From assembly GCF_018139145.2 (NCBI RefSeq), contig NC_059481.1, forward strand, positions 14,310,368-14,374,367: 64,000 bases of DNA, written 5' to 3'. Below the pieces are notes generated by a model. The model was given only the letters and a program-made list of their open reading frames with translations, made no database searches and was not told the origin of the DNA. The translations under genes and the position numbers were made by a program. This DNA is from Gymnogyps californianus. Its lineage: Eukaryota; Chordata; Aves; Accipitriformes; Cathartidae. Below are positions 37,091-50,818 of this stretch, in pieces; position 1 is the stretch's first letter; every line of letters begins with the position of its first letter.

Positions 37091-40087
37091 CTTCAGAGCA
37101 GGTTCAGACTTTGTCTAGGTCACAGTGCCACAGAAAAACAATTAGCTTGTCAAGGATATACATATTTTAGCATGAGGATATTTGACGTCTGAAATGCTGT
37201 TGTGCTCTGTATTTGAGAAATCAGATTTTTGCTTTGTTTTGAAGTAGGGGCTCTGTGCTTAGGGGAGAGTAAGGGTCACATTGGGTATTCTTGTAGTTGT
37301 GATTGTGGACGGTAGGAAGGAAAAGCGTGTGGTAGGTTAGAAAGAAGAAAATGGAAAAGAAGCATTTGATACCTGAGCACTGGAGGCAGATGTATGTTTT
37401 AAAAGGGATGTTACAAACAGCTCTGGCCTTTTAAAGGATTTAGGGTTTTTTCCTACTAGTAATTTTTAGTAACTCTGGTTGTCTTTGGGATCATTCTCTG
37501 GCTTGATTTGTTGGCTCTTTTGACTCACCAACTATTTCTGAAATAGAAAAGTACTAAACTAAATTGAAGGATTTCTTCTTACTTGTGTTATATTTCACTA
37601 AGACTTGTGTTTCTCTGTTGTCATTACGTTTCATGCATTCAGCTGGCAACTTAAGTTTCTGCTTGTAAACACCAGCCAGGATTTTTAATTCAGAACAGTC
37701 CTTAACTCTTGCTCATGAACTTAATTTTTTTTCTTCCCATTTAGAGGTGCTGGGGAGAAGAAATGAGAGATACCTAGGCTGACAATTCACTTAGCTGGCA
37801 GTGAAACAGAGTTAGCTGTTTGAATGCTGATTGTCCTCCAGTGGTTTTTATTGTTCTGTGATGGACTTTTCCACAGTTCACCAGGAAGGACTTGCAGATC
37901 TGCTCAGCTTCTGCTGGGGACAGTCCAACAGGAGTGCTACCAGTTGCTGAACATGTGGCTTCACTCTGGAGGCAGCTGGTTGTTGTGTCACCTGCTGGAG
38001 AATACCTGAAGCATAGGGTCATGCTGAGAAGGAGTATTGTGATACAAAGAAGGCTACATCAGTATTACAAACCTGCTTTTTGTGCATGAATCACTTCAAC
38101 AAAAGATGGTAACTGTAGTAGAGCCTAGGTTCGGGGTTGTCACAGTGGTTACATATGCCTGATACTCTTCTTGACTGTACTGTGGAGTAAGGGAACATCA
38201 GATTACATGTGCTTTGTACCACTTGCATGACAGGCTAACAGTGGTGAGCCACGTGGTAGCTTGAATAGGATCATATGCACCTAGCTGAGCCTGACACAGT
38301 ACTAGTGACCCAAAACAGTACACAAGTCTTTGTTCTTCTGTCCCCTCAATTATCTTTCAGGAATAGGTATGGTAGCACTGACTGCTTATAATCTGAAAAT
38401 CTACTTGTGTTTGCATGTATAAACGAATTAGCTATGAAGTGTGCTGCGGTACTGAAGGATCACCAATATTTCCCAAAACTAAATTAGTTGTGTTTAGCAT
38501 TTCAATGCCTGAAAAAGGTGTTGCAATACCTTGCAAATTAAATGGCCTTGCAAATAATTATAATGTTCTGTGCTTAAGTGGAAAAGATACTTAAAATCAT
38601 AGAGTTCTTTCTTTGCAACTTGTGTGGCATGCTAAAACTCTGCAGAGACAAAATAACTGTGTTCTGGATATGCGGAGCAAGTGCAGAAATAACTCATCTC
38701 CTTGTTCACTAATATTCCCATTATCTATCACCAGCCCCTCTGTGTCAGTCTGAGCAACTGTGGTTACAGGATTGTTTTCTTAGAAGACTGCTACGTATTT
38801 ATGTTCTAGTAAGGAGGATTTTTGCTTGGAGCTGTTACCAGTGGATCGGCAGGGAAAATAAATCCATGCTAAATTTGTGTTTTTCACATTTTCAAGTGAT
38901 CAATTACATTTATCAAGTTTCTGGATAAACGCAGATTATCTTCAGCTCAGTAAAATTGTAATGCTTCTCCTCCATATGTAGGGCAGAAGTTATTTCTGTG
39001 TGGATGCTGTGCAGACAGCCTTCTTGATGGCTGTGAGAAAAATGGCATAGCTCAGGCTATGTTGACATATTTAGAAGGAAGTAAGCTTTCTCCACACAAC
39101 TGTATTTTAATAACGTGGCTTTTTTTCAGTGTTTCTTTGCACAGTGGAACAAATCAGAAATAGTCACTGCAGCTGAAGGCAAAAGAGGCTCTTGCTCTAG
39201 CAACAGTGTGTGTTTCCTAATCCTCTTCCAAACCTTAGACAACTGTTTGTTACATTATCATGTTCAAACCTTTCTCCTGCTCTATGTGATTTGTTACTGT
39301 GCTGTGTCTCACATGATGCATTTAAATCACAAGGTCTTTGTGACATGAACTTTGGTATGGATCTAGAAGTATAATATACAAGTACAGCATAGACATTTAT
39401 CTTAAGGAAAGAAGAAATTTGGCAGCTGGCAAGGAAAAGATGGAATTTCTGATTATTAGGACAACAGTAAGGGCAGGTTTTCATTACTAAGCAAGCCTAT
39501 AGACATTTCTGTTAACATGCTCCATAACAAGATAGCTCGTCATGCTAATTTGGTACTAGGAAAGTACATTACACCTAGGTGGAAGTTTGGGAAGAAATTT
39601 AACCTGTTCCTGGTTTATTGGGAGAGAAAATGAGACTACAATGCCAAAATAAATTAATAAATAAAAAATTATGGTAGTGGGGAATATTTAATTGCTTCTT
39701 GTTTCTCATAGTTAATAGAAGTTTATGGAAGCAATAGGCTGACTGAATGACTCTGTGGTCTAAGTGGAGTGGTTTTGTTCTAACTTCTCTACCTTTCAAT
39801 AAGAGTGGAGAACCTGGGCTCTGGCAGATGTAGCAAGAGTATAAGAGTACTGTATCTGTTACAGGAGCCGCAAGCCAAGCACCAAGTTGAGAGGTCACAA
39901 CATACTCAGTAAATATTTAAATGCACTTTAAAACAAGTGCCTCTGATTTTAAAGCCTTTTAACATCTTATACAATATTTGGACAGGATAATGATTCTTCT
40001 GTGCTTTACTCATCTTGAAAAATATTGAGTGAAAGTTCAGCTGGCTTCTATTTTATCCTGCTATGTCTCTGCTTCTTTGCTTCACAG

Positions 40088-40175
40088 GTGGCTGTTAAAT
40101 CAGCTTTATGGGGAAACTAGGGCTAATATTTCTGAATTTCTGCAGGATCATCACCTGGGGCATTATGGTAACATG
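40088..40175 (+). other. Weak candidate internal exon (88 bp)
   Basis: A pyrimidine-rich tract ending TTTGCTTCACAG precedes 40088, and GTACGTAG follows 40175, so both splice signals are acceptable. One frame (starting TGG CTG TTA) is open across all 29 codons and reads WLLNQLYGETRANISEF, then more of similar balanced composition. The other two frames have stops. I do not recognise the protein. An open frame of this length is expected fairly often by chance, and no neighbouring exon was found, so this is only a lead. Confidence 0.15.
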
Positions 40176-42390
40176 GTACGTAGTGTGATGTGTGTTCACA
40201 TGGGCATTGAAGGAATTTTCCATCCAGTTTCGGTGGTCACAAAGCCACATTAGAATAAGTATAGTAACTGAGGTCTAATACTGCCAAAGAAAGTAGAATG
40301 AGCAGTTTTAAGCAGTAGATGACAGACCATTGAAGAAGGAAAAAATTTGTAAGAGTAGATTTAGGAGATAAGTACCCAATATAATAAGTGCAAGGTATGT
40401 GTTACCTAGTATCTAGAGGCTTGACTAGTTATCTGTAACAAGACCCTGAAACTGTACAGTTGTAAGCATCAGGTGTTTGGCATGTGGAATTGATTTTTTT
40501 TTTTTCCCACCTCAAAACCACCTTAGTGTTTTAAAGCTAGAAGACACCACTACTGTCTTGTTCACTCCTTCGGTTTATCAAAGAATACTCATATACTCAG
40601 TCTAATGTCTAATGTTTAACTTCATTTTCAGTATCAGTTGTTCTTTATCGGTCCTTGGCCAAGCCTGATAGTTCCCAGTTCATTGTCGTTAGAGGTGAGA
40701 TATAAAAGTAATGCAACTGATGTGTCCTATGTATACTGACTTTTAGTGACTGGCCCAGTTGCTCAAAAGCTTTTCTCTCCAGGGCCCTCATATGAACATG
40801 ACCTTTTATAATGCTAAATATTAAAACAACTGGTTTAAGCTTCATGTTTTTGTTTTAAAAGCAAAGGAACAAAGTCATGGTGGAGGCCAGCTGGCAGACT
40901 GGCATAGCAATGTGCAAACCTTTCCCCTTTAGACATACCAGAATTTAAATTTGCACTTAAATCACAAGTCAGTATGTATTTAAGCCTATCCAAGAACTCA
41001 TTTATGCACATCACAAAACCACCCCACAAATGGGTACAGTACTTTTCATTTGGCAGTCATTCCTCCAGAGATATCCAGGACAGAAATAGCAAGGGTACTG
41101 CAGGCCAGATATATGCTGGCAAAGCTGCCTGTGGTAGAAAATTTGTTCAGTACCTGCCTGTTTGTGCTATGCCTGGCTGCCATTGCCTGTATTAGACTAT
41201 CACATTTATAATGACTGAAATTGTCCACGTTATTTAGGAATAAGTGTTTTTTGTTTTATTGTTTAACCTGAGCTAAAATTTTAAGTGCAATTTAAAGTGA
41301 GCAAGAAGATAGAAAAGCACAACAGGTCTGAGCTGAATCACTGTTTTTGGAAACTTGTCATTTCTTGGGACACAAACTTGGAATTGGCTGTGCCTAGGAG
41401 AACACTTGTTCCTCTTCCCTATAGTGCAAAGCTCTGTTAAGGTTGACAGGTCTCTGTGTGGGTGTGGAGATCTCAGAATTTAACAACTCATATTTTCCTC
41501 AGTATTAAAAAACTGAAATAATTGTTAATCAGCCTCTTTACTTCTGCTTGCCTAAGTTAATGTCTGATGCTAATCCCAATGACTTTCAAGTGAACTGTGT
41601 GATATCAGGAATAAATGTGGATCGTTAATTAAAAATAAAAATTGTAAAGTAGGTCAGGATGATCTTAAATCCTCTCAAGGCCACCTGATCAGTGCTGGAA
41701 GACAGATCTTTGTAGCCTCATGACAGAAATCTTCAATCTCAATTTCTTTTTGACAGACTCTGAAGAAAGAGGCTCCCTGTGCAACATGAAAACACTGTGA
41801 TATTCTTCCTTCATGTGAAATATCTAAAATTGTGCCTGCAATGGCTGCTAAGTCAGTGGCACTGCAGAGAATGTGGAAAAGAATCAGGTTTTACGTAGAG
41901 ATTTTTTGCTGAACATTAACCTATCATCGAATACTGCCTGGATCATTGATGAGATGGCTGAGAGTCTCCTTTTACACATATGCTCTCTCCAGCACACTGG
42001 TGTGCTTCACCTTCTTGAGAGCTAGAAAAGCTGGCAGGAATTCCTCTTGTTGGCACCGATGGTAACGTGTTCACTGGCAAAAGTATTAAGCTCCGCTTTG
42101 CAGAAGTGCTTTAAACAAGTGTAGGATATCTTAGAAATGGAGAAGCCTGTAGCCAGTATTGTTTACTGTACCAGCTAAATTCCTTTACTGACCTGTGCGT
42201 AGGATCTGTTGCATCCAAGTTGCAATCCTTTAATTCTTTGTTTAAGGTTTTGTATCTCTCAGCAGATCTACCCTTGCAAAGTCTGACCAAAAGGATTTGA
42301 TATTCTTGATCTTATTTTTCACTCTGTACAATTTTTAAACAGTTTTAGTGCATATAAAAAAGTGAAACATGATCCATTTCAGAGAGGAAA

Positions 42391-42410
42391 ATTTATTTAT
42401 TTATTTATTA
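42391..42410. repeat. (TTTA)n microsatellite
   Basis: About five units of TTTA in an AT-rich setting. Confidence 0.85.
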
Positions 42411-43288
42411 AGTGACCTCCTTTGAAACTTTTTTGAAATGTACATTTATCATTTAAAATAACCAAGGACCTGGGAAAGAAATGATGTGCACAAACTAAAG
42501 TAGTAAATACCCTGAGAACCCCTCTTTTTCTTCCTGTGTACGTCAAAATTGTGTTGTGCTCAGTCCAGAACTCTCTTGTCATGAAAATAATTAGCAGTTT
42601 TAGTGTGCTATGTCTAACTCCATGCTGTTCCCTGGAAGCCAACCGTGTGTTACCTCTAAAAGGCCTTGCTTTCCACAGGATCAGTTTGATCCAATTGTGT
42701 TAATCTGTGTTAGTCCGTCTGCTCTAATTAGACCAGGGTTTTAATGTCAGTGATAAGTAGAGTTAGTGCTCTTTATCTTACTTGGGAATTACTACAGTAG
42801 TAGCCTGTTCCAGCAAGACTAGAAGATTTTTAGCTATAATTACTTCGTGAAAGGCTGTCATTTATAAAGACATATTGTCACACAGCTGGAGGAATACTCC
42901 CCCCAGCTGGACGCTCACCAGGCCGCTCTGGTTACCTCCTGCCATACAGCCTCTAGGTGTTTTATGATTCCTGTTGTTGAAAAATAGGAAAGACAGGCAC
43001 TTTGGTTTCTTTAGTACGCTCACAGGTCACAGGCTGTCTATTCATTTTCATAAAAATGGGACCTCTTTGCCCAGCTGCCATAATCTTCTTGAGACAGTGC
43101 TGATCTCCACCCCCAGCCTCTGCTACCTCAGGCTGGAAAAAGGTACGCTTTGTGAGTGAGCTCTTTGAGTTTAAAATTCAGATTCCCCAAGCTGTCAGGG
43201 TTACAAAAAGCCAATTGCTTTCTACGTTAGTTACACAAGAAGTATATGTTTTAAGACAAAATGATGAATATGTGTGCATATTTATTGA

Positions 43289-43316
43289 TTTTTTTCTTTT
43301 TTTTTTTTTTTTTTTT
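43289..43316. repeat. Poly-T tract
   Basis: T-run of 28 bases with one C, ending in 20 uninterrupted T. It could be the complement of a poly-A tail, but no retroposon body was recognised on the adjacent higher-coordinate side. Confidence 0.8.
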
Positions 43317-45979
43317 GACCACAGTGGGAGTGTGCTTGGGGCTTGCTGTCAAGGTTGCCTGCAGAACCCGGGGGTCCCTCCTCTGCCTGTGTTTTCCTTT
43401 CTGAATCATGAACTGTCTTCTAATATGTAGCTACTTTCTCAATTTTGCCTCTGGTCTGCGCTCTCATTTTCTTCAGCAGCTGAATGGGAGCCTGACTTTA
43501 TAATTTTTAGCTTGTTTTATTAAGTGAACTTCTGTACCAGCAGAAGTCAATGGAAACTGCTTGATGACTTCACAGGGAGGGGGATTGCAGCCTCGCCGTA
43601 TAGAGATGCATGGTATTTTGTAGAAATGTCTTTTGAGTTATGAACTACAAATCTTGTAATTTTTGTTCATATTATCTTTTATGTCAATGTATTAGTTTAA
43701 TTACTCGTTTGCTTTATCCTCAGATTTACATAATTGTTTATTTTCTGTAAGAGAGGCTGTTTCAATACAGGTATTTGATGGGTAACATTGTACTAGGTAA
43801 CTGACTTTTTGTAATAGAAATATTTTTTTTCAAAGTGGTAACAATGTCTTACAGGCCTTATACTTTGCTGTGGTGTGATATGATGCAGATTTTTATAGTA
43901 AGTCTTCAAAGAATCTCCATCTCTGATTCATGTAGATGGATATCTTACTGAGACATTTTTCTGGCATGTGAAAGCAGATGAATAATTCTTGTTTTGTTTT
44001 CTTGGTTATAAAGGGAAATGAATTATCTTAACAGTAAATGATTGCAAGAAGCTTATTCATGCCATGGTTTGCGAAAGTATGTAGAAAATATGCCAGTGAT
44101 GGAATTGCAGCCTTGCTTTAAGTCCCACAGCATATATGGGTTAAGGGGTTCGCCTGCAAGACTCTAGTACAAGAATGGTGAACACAAAAAGAGAGATAGG
44201 GAATAATATGAACAGGAAAACAGAGATGATGCTTGAGGGTCTTTTGAAGATGTCTGCTGGCTGGCTCTCCCAGTTCTAGGATAAGCTGCATTTTTTTCCT
44301 CCTTTCTGATCTCTCCAATCAGGCATTAAGATGTCATTTCAGGTCCTGAATTATAATTTAGGAATTTCTTCTTGTTGACTAGTCTACTTTCCATTTCTGT
44401 CTCAAGATGGAATTATGCAATTCTTTCCTTCCTGGTTCATGACAGAATATACCAAATGCACGCTGCTACGCAGGTTTTTTCTCATGGGGCATCTGTGCTG
44501 ATGCAAATGACATAACACCAAATGTGGCATGTACCCGTTAGTGTCCTCTGATCTTGTATGTCACTACAAGCTAAGTTGAGGGGCTTCTTCCTGAAGTTAC
44601 TAAGATAGCAATGAGAAATCGAGTTTTTCCAATGATGTTCAGATGTGTTTAGACTTTGAGAGTTTGTCTCTCTCTAAATTAAAAGAAGGGCTCTGTGGCT
44701 GCATGAATTGTTACCATACTGCTCAATTCTTTCCTTTATTGTAGTGAGTCAGGCAGGCATCTACCGCGGGCTGGTATAGTGGATCCCAAATGGGAAGTTG
44801 CCCTCATGGTGATGCTTGCTGTTCCTCTGCTTGGGTAAGGAGATCTGGTCGCTCTGAGTGGATGGCTGCCACAGGTTTGGCAGCTATTTCTTTTCTGTAA
44901 GGAAAGCTCTTGCTGTGGGGTGCTTTCTTTGTTTTCCATGTCGAACTTGCATGGTTTCTTAAAATTAAGCCCCAAAGATCTCTTGTGGATATATGTCTAA
45001 ATAACACATTTGATTCAGACAGCCTTACTGTAACAGTGGGAAAGGCGAAGCAGAGGACGTGAAGGGTGCAAGGATGTGCAACCTGGTATGTGATAGCCTC
45101 TCCAAAGCTTTCATTTTAGACAGAAATTTAGGAAGGAGTAGGACAAAGATAAGGAAATGTCAAGCCTTGAGAGTCTAACCTCTTTGACTACTCTGGAATA
45201 CAACGTGGGAAGATAAAGTGATTGGACATAAGAGTAGGAAACTCAAGAGTAGTGCAAATGCAGGGGAGCAGATAAGGAAAAACATTGGTAAGAAAAGCTT
45301 GGTAGTATCAGCTCACCAGCTGTTGAGATACCAGGCAACATCTTGGGGAATTATTTAGGAATCATCCCTATGTGGGTGAGCTAGGAAAAATCATGTATGC
45401 TAGTAAACATAACTCATCAACGTGTGAGAAGGTATCTGCCTATATAAAGCCATAGTTAAAAAGTTTTATGCCCATACTGAGCATAAATGTGCACTTGCAT
45501 ACTAAGAAGCTGTAGTTGCTGAGCTCCTTTGAGGACTAGGCCTCTGGAATACAGAAATGATGGTTATTTTTGCAGGTTGCAAGAGTGCACTAAGGCTATT
45601 CCCAGTGCTGGAACCGAACAGCATAAACTGTGTTAAAGAGAATTGAAATATAAATAAAAGTGTGTGTGTCTAGAGAATAGATTTCACTACTCTTCAGCAT
45701 TGCTTGAAGATTTCTAGGATCCTAAAACTTACAGTGTATACAGTGTGATCCACAAGCTGCTTGGATCTGCAGTGAGAGCAGGAATATTCACTGAGGCTCT
45801 AACTCAGCTGCCCATCCAATCTAACTGGTTCAGCTAGCTTCAAATCCTGAACTAGTGTCAAAATAGAAACTGGGGAAAAAAACCAATAAACTTCATCTGT
45901 AAAAACATACGTTTCAGAAGCATTGCATGTTAAATACAAGAGGAAAGCCTTTTACTCTGCTTGATGGTTCATGTGTCAG

Positions 45980-46420
45980 CTAGACTGCATATCCAGCCCT
46001 GGATGGTACACAGCAAAAAAGATGTGCATCAGATGGAGAGAGACCAGAGGCGAGCAATAAGGATGATAAAAGAAAACATGAGCTATGAAAGCAAACTGAA
46101 AGAATTTGGTTTGTTTAGTCTAGAGGTTAAGTAAAGAAGGCTGCTGTTTGGAGGAAGAGAATAATCTGGTTTTTATGTCCACTGGGGACAGGACAAGAAC
46201 TGATGAGCTTAAATTAAAGCAAAGGAGATTAAAAGTTAGATATGAGGGGGAACTTTGCAATTGTAAGGATAATTAGTCACTGGAATAGATTGCTTAGGGC
46301 TGCTATGGAATCACTTCAGCTTTGTAAGAACAGGCTTGACAAACATCTGCTAGGAGTGCCATAGGCAGTGATGCCTGTGCCTGGGAGTAGTAAGGTGAAC
46401 TCAGGGACTACTTGAGCACC
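45980..46420 (+). mobile_element. CR1-family LINE 3' fragment
   Basis: The order of segments follows the CR1 3' end on the plus strand: a GACTGCATATCCAGC-like start, then GACCAGAGGCGAGCAATAAG, GAAAGAATTTGGTTTGTTTAG, GGGGACAGGACAAGAACTGA, TAGATATGAGGGGGAACTTT and finally CACTGGAATAGATTGCTTAG. The corresponding family segments encode the last part of ORF2 and the 3' untranslated region. The copy is truncated at its 5' end, as is usual for CR1, and substitutions are many, so it is old. The true 3' end, which in CR1 is a short tandem 8-mer, was not identified; the edges are approximate. Confidence 0.8.
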
Positions 46421-47727
46421 TTCCTGTCCTAGTTTCTTTGATATGCAGTTTGTATTTTCATTCTCACACTGCTGCTTCCTGGGACCCCATTCACCCAAAA
46501 AATCTCAGTTAAAATGTTTATTTGATGCCTACTTTAATCAACCAGCAGGAAAACAAATATAATGTATGTTTTTGTGACAGAAGAAAAATTAGCCTGAAAC
46601 AGATTTTGCTGCGGAGACCAGCTTTAGGGCTACCACAACTTTTACAACATCTGTGTCGCTGTGGTGTAGCAGGAAGCTTCTATTACGCTTTATCAGCAAA
46701 AATTCAGATCCCAAAGTGGCAGGGCAAGCTTAAAAGAAAAAACAGCTGTTGATGAGACTCTAGTGAGTATGCTACGGGCCTCAGCAAAATAAAACTTAAT
46801 GGGAAGGGAAAGCAAAGCATTTCTTCATTCAGCTTTGAGAAAAATTTACATGGTCACAGATTAGCGAATGGATTTATTCACCAGTTTACAAAACCTGTTA
46901 TTCACAGCACTGTTACTGTCAGCTGTCTCAGCGACCCTAATGCAGGCAGTGCATTCCCCAAGGGTCTAATGCACTAGCTGGTTTTAATGTAACAGTGTGT
47001 GTCATCTGGACTGATGAAGCAGGGTAGTGATTCCAGTTGCATAATTCATTTCTGTCAGATAAAAGAAAATGGTGACTATGTTCAGTTCTGTAATTGTACA
47101 TGTTTCATTAGAGCACTAGAGCTACAAGAAGGGAAAAGAGAGAGAGGATTGAGGTATGATCCAGGAGTACATACTCTCTAAATTGCTGGTGCTCAAATAC
47201 TGAGCATTAGTTCTCTAGTACTAATCAAATTTTGCGCGTTGGCTATATTTTCTTTTTGAAAAGAGTTTTTGTTTGGGGTTTTTTTGCCTGCATTCAGATC
47301 AAGAAGGACATGTTTAAGCGGACTACTGCTTTTGGAGAAAAGACACAATAAACCTTCTTTCTCATAGGTTTTTTTTTGTGCCAGATCTTGGGCTAGCCAT
47401 TAACTATAAAATGGAATGTAACCAAGATTTGTTGCACTAAATAATGTGATGTTAAAGCATCCTAGTTTCTTAGGTGCCTCTTCAGGAAGCACTAAAAAAA
47501 AAAAAAAGTACGATCATTTAAAAACAAACAAAGCTGGAATTCTTGCTACAAGCAAGGCATTTATTGTCAGTGGTATCTAGAGGGATATTAGAAAGAGGAC
47601 TGTGTCATAACATCCACTTCATTCCTCTGAGTTCCTCATTTCATCTGTGGTTTAAACCTTTTACTGAATAACAATCAAATATTCTTTTGAGACAAAAACT
47701 TATTTAAAAAGCATAGGCATTAAATTG

Positions 47728-47824
47728 CAAAAAACCCCCAAACCCAAACAAACAAAAAACCAAATCAAATCAAAAAAGACCCCAAAACCCCAAACAACGC
47801 CCCAAAAACCAAAACCCCCCAAAG
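47728..47824. repeat. A/C-rich tract, quadruplex-prone on the minus strand
   Basis: Nearly only A and C on the plus strand, with C-runs of 4, 4, 4 and 6 at 47780-47783, 47788-47791, 47800-47803 and 47815-47820. The complement gives four G-runs of four or more, separated by 4-11 bases. The GGGGTTTT-like pattern resembles ciliate telomere repeats by composition only. Confidence 0.82.
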
Positions 47825-50722
47825 TTATATTAATATGGCTACGAGTCTGTATTGCAGAAATGCATGAAATACCCCAAACTTGGTGAGGTGTCTGTGTGTG
47901 TAGCTGTTAATGAGCTAAGCGAGCTGAAAAGTAAACAGGATGTGCCTCATTTCCCCTGATGAGCTTTTCTGTACAGGATCCTGGAATTTGCCTTCAGGTG
48001 AAATGTCAGGGATTGTACTTTCCCTTGGGAGAGCCAATTCTAATTAAGCAGTATACAGTCAAAATCATCTCTTTGTTCTGCCTTTATTGAGAAACACTTG
48101 AATACCAATTTTGTCACTGTACTAATGCTGAGAGTATTGGCAGTTGCATATTACCTGCATGTATCTGAGCTCTGCAGCGTTACAATGGGATGTAGGAATG
48201 AGTATAAAAATGGTGTCCACAAAACCAGCTAAGTGGAGTGAGCATTAGCTGATCCTCATTGCATTGGCTTTACTTTCAATTTAGACAAGGCACAAATAAT
48301 GAAAACTTGTTAATTAAATAGTGTGTTGGTGGATTTATTTAACCCCGTGAGGTAAATGGCACATGTAAAACAGTGAAAGCTATTCTAACATAATAGTATG
48401 GGGGTATGGAAAATCTATCCAAACAGTACAGACAGACCTTAGTTTTAGCAAGAGAAGAAATTCCTTTAATTAAATGAGAGTTTGTAGCTGCTTAACCTGA
48501 ATTTTGTACTGAATATTTTCCTAAACATTTCAGGAGTTGATGTTGCATACTGTGGTGCAGAGCTGTGAGAAACTTTTGTATAAATTCGTATGTTGTTAAA
48601 TGGACTTAAGACCATGCAAAGATCCAAAATTTGGACTTCCCCAAGAACGTTCAACATGCAATTTTTAAGCATGTTAGAAAAAAAAGCAGGATTAAATGTG
48701 GGTATACCTCTGGGTTTGAATTTTTAGTTCCCTTTAATGCATTTTGGTTGAGCTGAGATTTTATGGTAAAGGACAGGCTTAGTATCCATATTTGTATGTT
48801 TATGAGTCTGATCTACTCAGAGCACATGTCTTGGGATAAGCCTGTGAGATACTGTACAGTGACTGGGATTACATACAAGCCTACCTTCCTTTTCAAAAAC
48901 AACATAGGAGTTGGACAAAGTGCATGGAATTGGCATTAAAGTGAGATTTACTGATTCATGGGTTACCTTTTGCCCTGTCTTCAACGGTATGCTTTTGAGG
49001 CAATTATTCACTCTAGTAATGTTATTTTTCAGACCTGTTTGAAGTTCATCCTGCAGCTGGTACCTGAGTGGTTTTGCATTCCTTCAGTTTGTCGTGCAAG
49101 TTGCAACTCAAATAAATCCCCAGATTCTAACATGTAAATTATTCAGACACATCAAATTTCAGCCTTTTTTTTTACTCGGTTGCCAATTTTTTCATAACCA
49201 GTACAAGAAGCATATAGTCTGATGTGTTATTTTACTTTTATAAGAAGAATACTTCTGATCTGTTTTGATTTGAGACTTATATTTTACTAATGAACATTTT
49301 GTTTACACAATGTGAGGTATCAATTAGATGTGACTATTTATCAGTGTGATCACAAAACTGAAACAAGATTTTCAGAAACATCTAGTAGTATTTGGTTGTC
49401 CAACTTTTGGGATATATTAAAAGGTTGTGATTTTAAAGCCAATTGAGATTTGTTTCTAAATATGGGATTTGTGGGGAACCTCAGTTAGTGTTCAATCATT
49501 AACATGTTCAATCATAACATTCCATGTTAGTGGAACATCATTAGTGTTAAATGTTCACTACTAAGAAATAACACATTGTTGAATTCAAATGTGAAAATAG
49601 GGAGACGACTATCTATTGTAATTACTCAATAAATCATGTTCTTGATCTTAAGAAATTCTCCTTGAGAAATCCTCCCATAATCACAACTGATGAGGCATGT
49701 TGGGTGATGGCGTATTTCTGTCTTTAGCAATTAAGTAGTGGCCATAAGATAGCACATAAAACTGCAGGTCATTATCTTGAAATGTAAAATATGTCAACCC
49801 TCTGCCAGGCCTGCAGTCTTCCAGATGTTCAATATCCTTGTCATTATTTTATTTAGCAATCCAGACAGCTTTGTTGCACGGGTTGTAGTGGGATACGATG
49901 CCAAAAGCATAGGAGCTGTGCTCTCCAACAATCATTGTGCAAGTTGCATATATTCTTTAAAATGCCCCCAGAAATGACATACCACTTGCAGCTGAGGCAG
50001 AGCAAGATGTTAATTTGGTGAGCATGCCTCCTTTTGGCTTGACTACGATGACTTCTTGCCATGTATGGGCTTCAGGCTTTGTTTTCTGTTATTTTTCTAT
50101 TGTCAGACATACAGTAATGCCAACGAAGAACTGAAAAGCCACTTGGAGTAATATTAGCTAATGTGATGTTGGCAGAGTGAGAAATCACAACTGTTCTGCT
50201 GGCAAAGAACATTTTTCTTTCTTTTTATTTCCTATTAAGTCTCACTTTGAGAAACAAACTGAGTTATCACTGCAGGAATCAAACAAGCACGCTTACAGGA
50301 GAGACATTAACGGTCTGGTTCAGGCATATGTCACCTGCACATACTAGTGGAGAGCTTCATAGCTGGTTTTGTAACATTTGTTGTTCAATACATTTCCTTT
50401 TTAAGCATAGCAAACAATATTTTTTCCATATCCAGAATACTATTTCTGTACTTTACCATAATTCACCGTTCCTACATATCTTGGTGTGAACATTTGAGGC
50501 TGATTTTTTTGTTTACCTTTGTTTTTCTGATGCATGGATATTGTTATAAGTGCAGTTATGAGAGAGTTAATTAAGCTTCATGGTGGATTCACTCTGCAAA
50601 ACTGAAAACATTCGTAAACATGATGTAGTACCATAAGGATGATTGGTAAACATTTTGAACAGATATCTTTTAACCTGGAAGATGTTATAGGTCATTCATA
50701 GGCCTGTAAGCTACAATAGGGG

Positions 50723-50818
50723 TGCCCCTCTCACCCCCCCAAAACCCCCCAAAAGCCAACTAACCGAAAAAAAACCCCACAAAAAAACCACCCCACAAAC
50801 AACAACAAAAAAACCCCT
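50723..50818. repeat. A/C-rich low-complexity tract
   Basis: Runs of C (up to 7) and A (up to 8) with almost no G or T. It is similar in style to 17641-17723 and 47728-47824 and has the same strand polarity. Probably slippage-generated. Confidence 0.82.

Larger units (their letters stand above)
28251..45979. other. Non-coding sequence, no confirmed gene
   Basis: No clear exon series, RNA gene or CpG island. The longest open frame, 142 codons at 31818-32246, is hydrophobic and T-rich and not recognised; I treat it as chance. Noted inside are AT palindromes at 33735-33768, a nested hairpin at 36992-37064 next to a palindrome at 37079-37090, one weak exon-like segment at 40088-40175, a (TTTA)n run at 42391-42410 and a T-rich run at 43289-43316. 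The stretches 34480-34830 and 36230-36640 look unique and composition-balanced and could be conserved non-coding DNA, which needs an alignment. Confidence 0.7.

Noticed and set aside
47780..47820. Ciliate-telomere-like CCCCAAAA pattern
   Set aside because: The units are irregular and embedded in A/C-rich low-complexity DNA. Vertebrate telomeres use TTAGGG, so it is not an interstitial telomere.
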